From: Chitinivibrionales bacterium | Lineage (GTDB): Bacteria; Fibrobacterota; Chitinivibrionia; Chitinivibrionales; FEN-1185 | Direction of reading: 5' to 3' | Length of the DNA stretch: 14,149 nucleotides | Assembly (NCBI GenBank): GCA_028718065.1 | Contig: JAQUMP010000027.1 | Location: 1 to 14,149, forward strand | In this document: positions 6,683 through 13,059 of the stretch, one piece after another | Numbering within the stretch: the first letter of the stretch is position 1 | How the letters are laid out: the number at the start of each line of letters is the position of its first letter | Program-made: the position numbers and the translations under genes | The notes under the pieces: generated by a model | Seen by the model: the letters and a program-made list of their open reading frames with translations, nothing else | Told to the model about the DNA's origin: nothing | The model's database searches: none

Positions 6683-7551
6683 GAAACCCGATCGCGGATA
6701 AAATTCGCCAGGTCTTTAAGCAGTTCGCCGCGCTTGCCGAAATAAGCGGCTTCGGCCGTGGCGCGCGTGATAAGCTCCGCGGCGTACTTTTTGGATTCCG
6801 GGATGCCGACTACCGCCGGAAAGGTGGCCTTGCCTTTGGCACGGTCGCTGCCGGCGTCTTTGCCCAATTGTTCGGTTGTTCCCTCTTCGTCAAGAATGTC
6901 GTCCACCACCTGAAAGGCCAGTCCCACGGCGTTGCCGTAAGCCGAAATATGGGCAAGCTCCTCGTCCGAGGCCTGAGCGAGCATGGCCCCGGCGCGCAGG
7001 CTGGCGCGGATGAGGGCCGCGGTCTTGTTTTTGTGGATGTATTCGATGGTCTGACGGTCTATTGGTTTATTTTCGGATTCAATGTCTACAACCTGGCCGC
7101 CGAGCATGCCATGCGTGCCGAGCGCCTGGGCGATCTCGGCGATAAGATCGGTGCGGCCGGTTTTGGCAAGGCACTCAAAAGCGAAAATACAGAGCGCGTC
7201 GCCGCCCAGAACGGCCAGCGCTTCGGTAAAGGCGCGGTGCGCGGTGGGTTTGCCGCGACGGAAATCGTCGTCGTCCATGCAGGGCAGATCGTCGTGAATG
7301 AGCGAAAAAGTATGGAACATTTCCAGCGCGGCGCCTGCCAGAATGGCCATTTCGTCGCCGAATTTTCCGCCGCATGCCTCATGCGCGGCCATCACCAGCG
7401 CCGGACGCACGCGTTTGCCGCCTGCAAAGGTGCTGTAACGCATGAGTGTGTGAATGGAGGTGGGGTAGACCGTTTCGGACGGCAGCAGGTTTTCGAGCAC
7501 CGAGTCGATCAGGACCGCGACTTTTTTTAAATAGGTGTCGGCGTTATTCAT
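6679..7551 (-). CDS. ispA: Polyprenyl diphosphate synthase (farnesyl/geranylgeranyl type)
   Basis: Short-chain trans-prenyltransferase of 290 aa that condenses isopentenyl diphosphate with allylic diphosphates in the cytoplasm, supplying precursors for quinones, undecaprenyl phosphate and other isoprenoids. Visible motifs in order: GGKRVRP (44-50), the first Asp-rich motif D87-D-L-P-C-M-D93 in the bacterial DDxxxxD form, RRGKPTAHR (98-106), GGQ (151-153), HKNKT (173-177), and the second Asp-rich motif FQVVDDILD with D217, D218 and D221. The length is normal for the family. Its ATG overlaps the end of xseB by 8 bp, so translation is probably coupled, and xseB-ispA is a common gene order in bacteria. 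The last codons run into the 28-bp repeat, which provides the TAG stop. Chain length cannot be set with certainty; farnesyl diphosphate is most likely. A long open frame on the opposite strand is a shadow. Confidence 0.93.
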   Translation of the reverse strand: MNNADTYLKKVAVLIDSVLENLLPSETVYPTSIHTLMRYSTFAGGKRVRPALVMAAHEACGGKFGDEMAILAGAALEMFHTFSLIHDDLPCMDDDDFRRGKPTAHRAFTEALAVLGGDALCIFAFECLAKTGRTDLIAEIAQALGTHGMLGGQVVDIESENKPIDRQTIEYIHKNKTAALIRASLRAGAMLAQASDEELAHISAYGNAVGLAFQVVDDILDEEGTTEQLGKDAGSDRAKGKATFPAVVGIPESKKYAAELITRATAEAAYFGKRGELLKDLANFIRDRVS

Positions 7552-7834
7552 CGGTCGAATCGGTCCCTTCGGCCAGAAAATCCGCAGTCAGGCCCAGTTC
7601 ACGTTCCAAAAACTGCCCCTGCTCGCCCTTTAAAAGCTCCGAAATTTTGCCGTCGGCTCCGGCAAGGCGCGCCTGGCAGGTGCGCAGCAGTCCCACGCCC
7701 TTTTCGAAATTTTCGACCGCTTCCTCGAGCGTCAGCTCGTCGCTTTCCAGCCGGGCGATAAGGCCCTCAAGCTCCGCGAGCGCTTTCTCGAATGTCAATG
7801 ACGAGGTTGACGATGATGTTTTTTTTGCAGCCAT
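7544..7834 (-). CDS. xseB: Exodeoxyribonuclease VII small subunit
   Basis: A 96-aa small subunit. Several copies bind one XseA subunit to form exonuclease VII, which degrades single-stranded DNA to oligonucleotides. The conserved core is plain: LTFEKALAELEGLIARLES (13-31), then LTLEEAVENFEKGVGLLRTC (35-54), two helices typical of XseB. The N-terminal 12 residues are a Lys/Ser-rich tail, and the C-terminus extends about 15 residues past the usual core and is acidic. It overlaps ispA by 8 bp. No Shine-Dalgarno is visible before the ATG at 7834. The partner xseA lies upstream on the same strand but is separated by two accessory genes, an unusual arrangement. Confidence 0.92.
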   Translation of the reverse strand: MAAKKTSSSTSSLTFEKALAELEGLIARLESDELTLEEAVENFEKGVGLLRTCQARLAGADGKISELLKGEQGQFLERELGLTADFLAEGTDSTDE

Positions 7835-7846
7835 ACTTTTTTTAAT

Positions 7847-7876
7847 ATTGTAAATCTATTTTAGGTAATCGGTTAA
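7847..7876 (-). promoter_or_regulatory. Possible promoter for xseB-ispA with a very short leader
   Basis: On the minus strand TTAACC (7876-7871) and TACAAT (7852-7847) are separated by 18 nt. Transcription would start near 7840, only about 6 nt before the xseB ATG, which would fit the lack of a Shine-Dalgarno there. Only partial consensus matches; treat as a candidate. Confidence 0.28.
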
Positions 7877-7896
7877 TGCTCTTGGACCGCCCTCGA

Positions 7897-8157
7897 TCAC
7901 ATTGCCGCCGTTACAGGCATAGCCGGTGCAATTTGTGCATAGGCCCAACCGGCGCAAATGTCGTAATCACAATTCTCAAAACCAATCGCGTATCCGTCAT
8001 CGATAATTCGGGCGGTTGCGAAAACCCGCGGTTCCTGGAGCGGTAGAGCAATACCGATAAAATCGTCGTCTATTCGAACTATTCCTTCCGTTCCATCGTC
8101 AAACTTTAAGTGGATTTTACGATATTCCGGTACCGAAATAATAAGGATTTTATGCAT
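7897..8157 (-). CDS. DUF2442 domain protein
   Basis: An 86-aa cytoplasmic protein. The pattern of two short beta strands around HLKFDDGTEGIVRIDDD (16-32), followed by a loop ending in VFATARIIDDGYAIGFENCDYDICAGWAYA (45-74), matches DUF2442, whose members commonly end in a D-I-x-P/A-x-W-like segment. The molecular function is unknown. GGAG 7 nt before the ATG supports the start; that ribosome-binding site lies inside the end of the DUF4160 gene, and only 4 nt separate the two genes, so they are one transcription unit. DUF4160 and DUF2442 genes are frequently neighbours in bacteria and have been suggested to form toxin-antitoxin-like modules; no function is shown here. The pair lies between xseA and xseB in an AT-richer stretch. 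Confidence 0.82.
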   Translation of the reverse strand: MHKILIISVPEYRKIHLKFDDGTEGIVRIDDDFIGIALPLQEPRVFATARIIDDGYAIGFENCDYDICAGWAYAQIAPAMPVTAAM

Positions 8158-8161
8158 GGAA

Positions 8162-8419
8162 TTACTCCAAAGGCCGAATTTTTTCAGGATTTTTAAATTC
8201 TTTTATACGTCCCCAATTTTCTTCAAGTTCTTTGCGGTATAATAAAAGCCATTCAATAACCAATCCCATAATTCTTGGGGGAAGCCAGCCATCGATAATT
8301 CTCCCTTGAAAATCAATTTCCGCAGCGTACTCCCCATACCGTGCATGAAAATGCGGGGGATTATGCTCCCGAATATACATCGTAATAACGATCCCGAAAA
8401 AGCGGCATATTTCCGACAT
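8162..8419 (-). CDS. DUF4160 domain protein
   Basis: An 85-aa protein matching DUF4160 throughout: it starts MSEICRFFGIVITMYIREHN, continues with PPHFHARYGEYAAEIDF (20-36), then GWLPPRIMGLVIEWLLLYRKELEENW (44-69). The His-rich PPHFHARYGEYAAEID segment is the hallmark of the family. The biochemical activity is unknown. It is the first gene of a two-gene unit with DUF2442, with a 4-nt gap. A GGAAA stretch before the ATG is a weak ribosome-binding site. The 111 nt up to the xseA stop codon (8420-8530) are AT-rich and must hold any promoter specific to the pair, but no clear -35/-10 combination was identified. The role is suspected to be toxin-antitoxin-like or a small accessory module, from pairing only. 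Confidence 0.86.
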   Translation of the reverse strand: MSEICRFFGIVITMYIREHNPPHFHARYGEYAAEIDFQGRIIDGWLPPRIMGLVIEWLLLYRKELEENWGRIKEFKNPEKIRPLE

Positions 8420-8530
8420 TGTACCATTTCCAATCTTTTCTATAAAATATACTTTGCCAACGTCGTTGCTTGCGGGTATCCCGTTCGGCTAATAATTTTA
8501 TCCTAAAACGAATGAAATAAAATTAAAATA

Positions 8531-9769
8531 TTAAACCGGGTTCGTTTCCGTAACAATTGTTTTAAGTCTTCCCTTTTTCAGGCGAACCGTAAGCGCATCG
8601 CTTATGGCAACCTGATCGTAGGAGTTTACGGTTTTGCCCGCGGCGTCCGTTACCACGGCATACCCGCGCGCAAGCGTCGCCAGAGGACTAAGCGAGTTAA
8701 GTTTTCCGGCGGCGGATTGCAGGTGCAATGTGGCCTGTTCGATCTGCCCGCGTATCCGGGTTTGGGCGCGCATCCCGAGGTCGTCGAGCTGCTGACGGGC
8801 CTCGGCGATCCGGCGCAGGGGCATTTTAAACCCGATCCGGTTCTTTATTGCGTCATAGCGTGCACGGCAATCGGCCACGGCGCGCAGCGCGTCGCGGAAA
8901 AAACGGCGCGCTAAAGTCTGGAATAATCGGCCCTGCTCGGCGTTATCGCCCACGGCCAATTCGGCCGCCGCCGACGGCGTGGGCGCGCGCAGGTCGGCCA
9001 CAAAGTCGGCGATGGTGTAGTCGATCTCGTGTCCCACGGCCGAAATAACAGGAATTGACGAATGATAAATCGCGCGCGCGACCTCTTCGGTGTTGAATGC
9101 CCATAAGTCCTCTACCGAACCGCCGCCGCGCCCCACGATAATGCAATCAACTTTTCCATGGGCGTTCATGGCTGCAAGGCCTGCGGCAATAGCGGCCGGC
9201 GCCTTGTCGCCCTGCACGGGCACATCGCAGATAAGGATATCGGTCTGCGGGCTGCGGCGTGAAACAATGCGGATGATATCGCGCACGGCCGCGCCGGTTT
9301 TGGCGGTAATCACGCCGAGCCGGCAGACGCTTTCGGGCAAGGGCCGTTTATGCCGGGCGTCGAAAAGCCCTTCGGCCTCCAGCCTTTTTTTAAGCTGTTC
9401 GAATTGCAGCGCCAGGGCGCCCTGGCCCGCGGGCTGCATGCGGTGGATTTCGAGCTGGTAGTAGCCGCCGCGCGTGTAAACCCGGACCGAGGCGATCACT
9501 AAAACGGCCATGCCGTCCTGCGGTTCGAATTGGAATTTGTCAATGGTTGAACGCCAGATAACGGCCGGGACCTGGCTCTCGGCGTCCTTAAGTTTGAGGT
9601 AGCAGTGGCCGCTGCCCGAGCGCTTAAAGTTTGATATTTCGCCTTCGACCCACACGAGCGTATTGCCGGCCTCGATGATCGCGGCAACGCCCTGGTTGAT
9701 CTGGGTCACCGAATAGGGTTCGCTGCATTCGGTGGGCGGAAGGAACGTGCCTATTTCGTCGTCGTTCAT
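8531..9769 (-). CDS. xseA: Exodeoxyribonuclease VII large subunit
   Basis: The catalytic subunit of exonuclease VII, a cytoplasmic enzyme cutting single-stranded DNA in both directions and acting in repair. In the 412-aa product, residues about 18-112 form the N-terminal OB-fold (VTQIN, WVEGEISNFKRSGSGHCYLKLKD). The catalytic core follows with VITAKTGAAVRDI (153-165), GRGGGSVEDLWAFN (213-226) and the SAVGHEIDYTIADFVADLRA stretch (243-262) leading to PTPSAAAE (263-270). The C-terminal helical region (275-370) should bind XseB, and the last 40 residues include LARGYAVV. It is somewhat shorter than the E. coli enzyme but has all core motifs. The start codon overlaps the ymdB stop by 4 bp (ATGA), giving translational coupling. 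The small subunit gene is displaced downstream by the DUF4160-DUF2442 pair. Confidence 0.96.
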   Translation of the reverse strand: MNDDEIGTFLPPTECSEPYSVTQINQGVAAIIEAGNTLVWVEGEISNFKRSGSGHCYLKLKDAESQVPAVIWRSTIDKFQFEPQDGMAVLVIASVRVYTRGGYYQLEIHRMQPAGQGALALQFEQLKKRLEAEGLFDARHKRPLPESVCRLGVITAKTGAAVRDIIRIVSRRSPQTDILICDVPVQGDKAPAAIAAGLAAMNAHGKVDCIIVGRGGGSVEDLWAFNTEEVARAIYHSSIPVISAVGHEIDYTIADFVADLRAPTPSAAAELAVGDNAEQGRLFQTLARRFFRDALRAVADCRARYDAIKNRIGFKMPLRRIAEARQQLDDLGMRAQTRIRGQIEQATLHLQSAAGKLNSLSPLATLARGYAVVTDAAGKTVNSYDQVAISDALTVRLKKGRLKTIVTETNPV

Positions 9770-10560
9770 GGGGCAAACTCCAGCCGCTCGTAAATGCGCC
9801 GGATGGCGAGCGCTTTGCCGCTCTGGTCGTCCACGGTAATCAGCACGGCGTTGAGCATGGGGCCCTTGACGGAAGGTTCAAAACGCTGATGGGTTTGCAA
9901 AAGGAATTTTTTGATGACGATTTCGGATTTCATGCCGATGACCGAGTCTTCGGGCCCGGTCATGCCGGCGTCGGTGATGAATGCCGTTCCGCCGGGCAGG
10001 ATGCGTTCGTCGGCGGTCTGCACGTGCGTGTGCGTGCCGATCACGGCGCTTGCCTTGCCGTCAACGTACTGGGCAAAGGCGATTTTTTCGCTGGTGGCCT
10101 CGGCGTGAAAATCCACGAAAATGCAGGGGGTGGTTTTGCGCAGCTCCGTAATGGCCGCCAGCCCGGCGCGAAAAGGGTCGTCCAGGTTTTCGTGAAAGTA
10201 AATGCGCCCCTGCAAGTTAACCACGCCCAGGCATGTTCCATTGTCAAGAAACACCGCGCTTTGGCCCGTGCCGGCGTTGCCGGCCGGTAAATTAAGCGGC
10301 CGCAGCAGGCGCGCGTCGCCGTGGTAGTCGTTTAAGATATCGGCGTTGGCAAAGGAGTGGTTGCCGCCGGTGACCACATCCACGCCGTAGTGGCGCAGTT
10401 TGCCGTGCAGCGCGTGGGTTATGCCCTTGCCGCCGGCCACATTTTCGCCGTTGGCGATAACGACATCGGCCGCGGTCTCGACTTTAAGGGATTTAAGCCG
10501 CTCGGCCAGCACGCGCCGGCCCGCCTCGCCGAAAACGTCGCCGATAAAAAGAATGTTCAT
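9766..10560 (-). CDS. ymdB: YmdB/TIGR00282-family metallophosphoesterase
   Basis: A 264-aa calcineurin-like phosphoesterase. Metal ligands visible in order: D8 (GDVFG), E39 and N40 (ANGENVAGGKG), N67 and H68 (GGNHSF), H152 (VDFHAEATSEK), H177 and H179 (GTHTHVQT). In Bacillus subtilis YmdB hydrolyses 2',3'-cyclic nucleotide monophosphates and influences biofilm/motility decisions and RNA metabolism; its gene follows rny there too. The same order is found here, with the ymdB ATG overlapping the rny stop by 4 bp and its own stop overlapping the xseA start by 4 bp. The product is cytoplasmic and of normal length. Substrate specificity in this organism is inferred from the family only. Confidence 0.94.
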   Translation of the reverse strand: MNILFIGDVFGEAGRRVLAERLKSLKVETAADVVIANGENVAGGKGITHALHGKLRHYGVDVVTGGNHSFANADILNDYHGDARLLRPLNLPAGNAGTGQSAVFLDNGTCLGVVNLQGRIYFHENLDDPFRAGLAAITELRKTTPCIFVDFHAEATSEKIAFAQYVDGKASAVIGTHTHVQTADERILPGGTAFITDAGMTGPEDSVIGMKSEIVIKKFLLQTHQRFEPSVKGPMLNAVLITVDDQSGKALAIRRIYERLEFAP

Positions 10561-12134
10561 TTGGCGAATTCGGTAAAACGGCGTTCGCGGATCACCGTGA
10601 TTTTAATTTGGCCCGGAAATTCCATCTCGTCCTGGATCTTCTGGGCGAGCTGGCGCGAAAGCTCCTCGGCCTGGGCGTCGTTGATGGCCTCGGGTTCCAC
10701 CATCACGCGGATTTCGCGGCCGGCCTGGATCACAAACGATTTGCTCACGCCCCGGAATGAGTCCGCGATTTCTTCCAGATTGGTGAGACGGCTCACGTAA
10801 TTGGTGAGGGTTTCGCGCCGCACGCCCGGCCGCGTGCTGGAGATGGTATCGGCGGCCTGGATCAAAACCGGATAAAAGGAAATTGGTTCCACATCTTCGT
10901 GGTGCGCCGCAATGGCGTTTACGATTATATCGTTCTCGCCGTTTTTACCGGCCAGGTCGGCGCCGAGCTGGGAGTGCGTGCCTTCGGTTTCGCGGTCGAT
11001 GGCTTTGCCGATATCGTGCAGCAAGCCGGCCCGGATGGCGACTTTGGGATCAAGTCCGATTTCGCTGGCCATAATGCCCGCGAGCATGGCCACTTCGCGG
11101 CTGTGCTGCAAAACGTTCTGGCCGTAGGAGGTGCGGTATTTAAGGCGGCCGATCATTTCCGCCAGCTTGGGTTTTAAATTGTGGACGTCAAGCTCAAAAA
11201 TAACTTCTTCGGCGGCCTCTTTTATTTTTTTGTCAAGCTCGACTTCGCTCTTTTTCATGAGTTCTTCTATGCGCCCCGGATGGATGCGGCCGTCGACGAT
11301 AAGTTTTTCCAGCGTTAAGCGGGCGATTTCACGGCGGATGGGATCGAAGGCAGAGAGGATCACGGCTTCGGGCGTATCGTCCACGATTACGTCAACTCCC
11401 GTGGCCTCCTCAAACGAGCGGATATTGCGGCCCTCGCGGCCGATGATGCGCCCTTTCATTTCGTCATTGGGAAGGTGCACGACCGACACGGTTGACTCAA
11501 CGGTAGTGTCGGCGGCGCAGCGCTGGATGGCGTCGAGCACGATCTCCTTGGCCTGATTTTCGGCCTCGAGCCGGGCATTGTCTTTCATTTCTTTAATCAT
11601 CTGCGCGCATTCGTAACGCACCTGGCCTTCCAGGTTGCTCAGGAGCAGCTTTTTGGCCTCCTCCAGGCTCATCTGTGAGATTTTTTCCAGCTTGTCGTTT
11701 TCGAGAGAAATCAGGCGGCTCAGCTCCGCGTCTTTGGTGCGCAGGCTTTTTTCCTTGGAATTAAGCAGGTTCTCGCGCGCGCTGAATTCGGTTTCGCGTT
11801 TGCCAATGACCTCTTCGCGGCGCTTGAGTTCAAGGTCCTGCTCTTTTATGCGTTGCTGCTCATGGCGCATGGTTTCGCGCGTCTTGGCCGCCTCGGCCTC
11901 AAAATTGGATTTGGCCTTAAACCATTCGTCCTTGGCTTCGAGGATGGCGGTCTTTTTAAGAAGTTCGGCCTCTTTTTGTGAGTCTTTTAAGATCCGGTCG
12001 ACTTCGTCCGTCGCTTCTTTAAGGCGCCCTGCTTTATACCCCCGGTCAACGATCGCGCGCCAGAAAAATCCCGCAATAAATGCCGCTATCGCGGCCACAA
12101 TACAAACACCGATTAAAATCGAAACAATGTTCAT
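10557..12134 (-). CDS. rny: Ribonuclease Y
   Basis: Membrane-anchored endoribonuclease that starts decay of many mRNAs. The preferred start is the ATG at 12134, which has a perfect AGGAGG (reverse complement of 12139-12144) 7 nt upstream and gives 525 aa beginning MNIVSILIGVC. An upstream in-frame ATG at 12200 would add 22 residues before the membrane segment and lacks a ribosome-binding site. Domain order: transmembrane helix (3-25), long charged coiled coil (about 35-200), KH domain with GRIIGREGRNIR (228-239), HD domain with LLHDIGKA (H373, D374), HH (411-412) and D429. All HD residues expected of RNase Y are present and the length is typical. It is the first gene of the ATGA-linked rny-ymdB-xseA unit. 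The 175-nt space to zapA could hold its own promoter, but no strong one stands out. Confidence 0.96.
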   Translation of the reverse strand: MNIVSILIGVCIVAAIAAFIAGFFWRAIVDRGYKAGRLKEATDEVDRILKDSQKEAELLKKTAILEAKDEWFKAKSNFEAEAAKTRETMRHEQQRIKEQDLELKRREEVIGKRETEFSARENLLNSKEKSLRTKDAELSRLISLENDKLEKISQMSLEEAKKLLLSNLEGQVRYECAQMIKEMKDNARLEAENQAKEIVLDAIQRCAADTTVESTVSVVHLPNDEMKGRIIGREGRNIRSFEEATGVDVIVDDTPEAVILSAFDPIRREIARLTLEKLIVDGRIHPGRIEELMKKSEVELDKKIKEAAEEVIFELDVHNLKPKLAEMIGRLKYRTSYGQNVLQHSREVAMLAGIMASEIGLDPKVAIRAGLLHDIGKAIDRETEGTHSQLGADLAGKNGENDIIVNAIAAHHEDVEPISFYPVLIQAADTISSTRPGVRRETLTNYVSRLTNLEEIADSFRGVSKSFVIQAGREIRVMVEPEAINDAQAEELSRQLAQKIQDEMEFPGQIKITVIRERRFTEFAK

Positions 12135-12309
12135 AAATCCTCCTGAATATTTATCGAACAAATACGTTAAATAGAAATTGCGGAAACAAAAATTGAGCAA
12201 AAACCTGATGGATTTTTAAGGCGTTACGGGGAACCAACGAGGGACCAAAAAAGTTGACGGGCCGAAATTTTCAAAAATTACCGAACAATATGATATAAAT
12301 AACTACGCG

Positions 12310-12609
12310 CTACGTGAGCTGCGCCTGGATCGATTGTTCTATTTTTCTTGTTTTCTGCGCAATTTGTTCGATCTGTTTTTGATGCTGATCATATTGTTGT
12401 CTTAATTCAAACAGTTCCCCGGCGATGTTCATGGCCGCCAGCACGGCGACTTTTGAGCGGTCGCGGGAGGCTGTTTTTTCCTGGATTTCGATAATCTTGG
12501 CATTAACGTATTCGGCAACTTTCTTGATGGTCTCTTCGTCTGTGTCGCTCTTTATGGAATACTCATCGCCATGGATTTGTACATGAATGCTTTCCGACGA
12601 TAAGCCCAT
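12310..12609 (-). CDS. zapA: Cell division protein ZapA
   Basis: A small cytoplasmic protein that binds FtsZ and promotes bundling of protofilaments at the division site. Numbering from the ATG at 12609 (99 aa): an N-terminal beta-rich head (SIHVQIHGDEYSIKSDTDEE), then the characteristic VAEYVNAKIIEIQ helix, the KVAVLAAMNIAGELFELR segment, and a C-terminal coiled coil rich in Gln and Lys. The alternative ATG at 12633 adds eight residues outside the family and is rejected; AGGTG and GGGGAA sequences precede the 12609 start. It lies 53 nt downstream of the zapB-like gene on the same strand, so the two Z-ring factors are probably co-transcribed. Coding sequence is AT-richer than in the neighbouring rny operon. 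Confidence 0.92.
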   Translation of the reverse strand: MGLSSESIHVQIHGDEYSIKSDTDEETIKKVAEYVNAKIIEIQEKTASRDRSKVAVLAAMNIAGELFELRQQYDQHQKQIEQIAQKTRKIEQSIQAQLT

Positions 12610-12662
12610 GGTTCCCCACACCTGAAAAATCAACGCAAAAAAACTTCTATTACGACCTTCTT

Positions 12663-12935
12663 TTACGCTTCGACAGTTTCGAGCTTGGAGAGCAGGCCCT
12701 GAATTTTATCTGCTGCGGCTTCGATTTTCTTCTGCCGGTCATCGCAATTATTCTTGAGCGCTTCCAGCTCCTGTTTTAAATGCCTATTCTCGCCTTCAAG
12801 TTCGCCGATCCGGCCGGTTTTAGCTTCGAGCTCGGCGCCGGATTGTTTTTTCTCGTTCTTTAATGTTTGTACTACGTCAATAAGCATCGTTACTTTTTTT
12901 TCGAGTTCGGAAAAAATATCAAGATCGACCGACAA
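12663..12935 (-). CDS. zapB: ZapB-like coiled-coil cell division protein
   Basis: A 90-aa protein that is coiled coil over almost its full length. The N-terminus (SVDLDIFSELEKKVTMLIDVVQ) resembles the start of ZapB, which links ZapA to the chromosome-organising system at midcell. The start codon is TTG at 12935-12933, supported by AAGGAG 7-9 nt before it; no ATG is available near the signal. The adjacent zapA gene downstream strengthens the call. Similarity to ZapB is based on pattern and length, and coiled coils can mislead, so a general Z-ring associated coiled-coil protein is the alternative. A TATAAT promoter candidate lies about 80 nt upstream. Confidence 0.75.
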   Translation of the reverse strand: MSVDLDIFSELEKKVTMLIDVVQTLKNEKKQSGAELEAKTGRIGELEGENRHLKQELEALKNNCDDRQKKIEAAADKIQGLLSKLETVEA

Positions 12936-12971
12936 TGTTCTTCTCCTTTTCTATGTATTTATTTTTATAAA

Positions 12972-12989
12972 GCATATTTTTAAATATGC
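12972..12989. repeat. AT-rich hairpin in the zapB leader
   Basis: GCATATTT-TT-AAATATGC is a perfect 8-bp inverted repeat with a 2-nt loop, between the candidate promoter and the ribosome-binding site of zapB. It may be an operator or a leader hairpin; as an upstream terminator for the PorV-like gene it lacks a G/C-rich stem. Confidence 0.4.
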
Positions 12990-13015
12990 CACGCTAAAAT
13001 ACCATTTCTACACGG

Positions 13016-13044
13016 ATTATACAATAATGAAATAGGCTTGGGAA
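13016..13044 (-). promoter_or_regulatory. Probable sigma70-type promoter of zapB-zapA
   Basis: On the minus strand a consensus TATAAT (13021-13016) is preceded, after exactly 17 nt, by TTCCCA (13044-13039), which matches the -35 consensus at four of six positions. Transcription would start near 13010, leaving a leader of about 75 nt before the TTG start of zapB. Confidence 0.5.
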
Positions 13045-13059
13045 GATAAAAATATATTT

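Noticed and set aside
6643..7530. Long plus-strand open frame (295 aa) opposite ispA
   Set aside because: It lies fully antisense to ispA, its translation shows no recognisable domain, and it starts inside the tandem repeat. It is a by-product of GC-rich codon use.
8203..8433. 76-aa minus-strand frame overlapping DUF4160
   Set aside because: Out of frame with the clear DUF4160 product, no domain match, and it would exclude the conserved PPHFHARYGEY segment.
12135..12309. 175-nt gap downstream of zapA as a possible 6S RNA gene
   Set aside because: 6S RNA genes often follow zapA in Proteobacteria and the size fits, but I found no long self-complementary rod with a central bubble; the ends do not pair well and only short AT-rich dyads occur. 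A covariance-model search (Rfam 6S) would decide.
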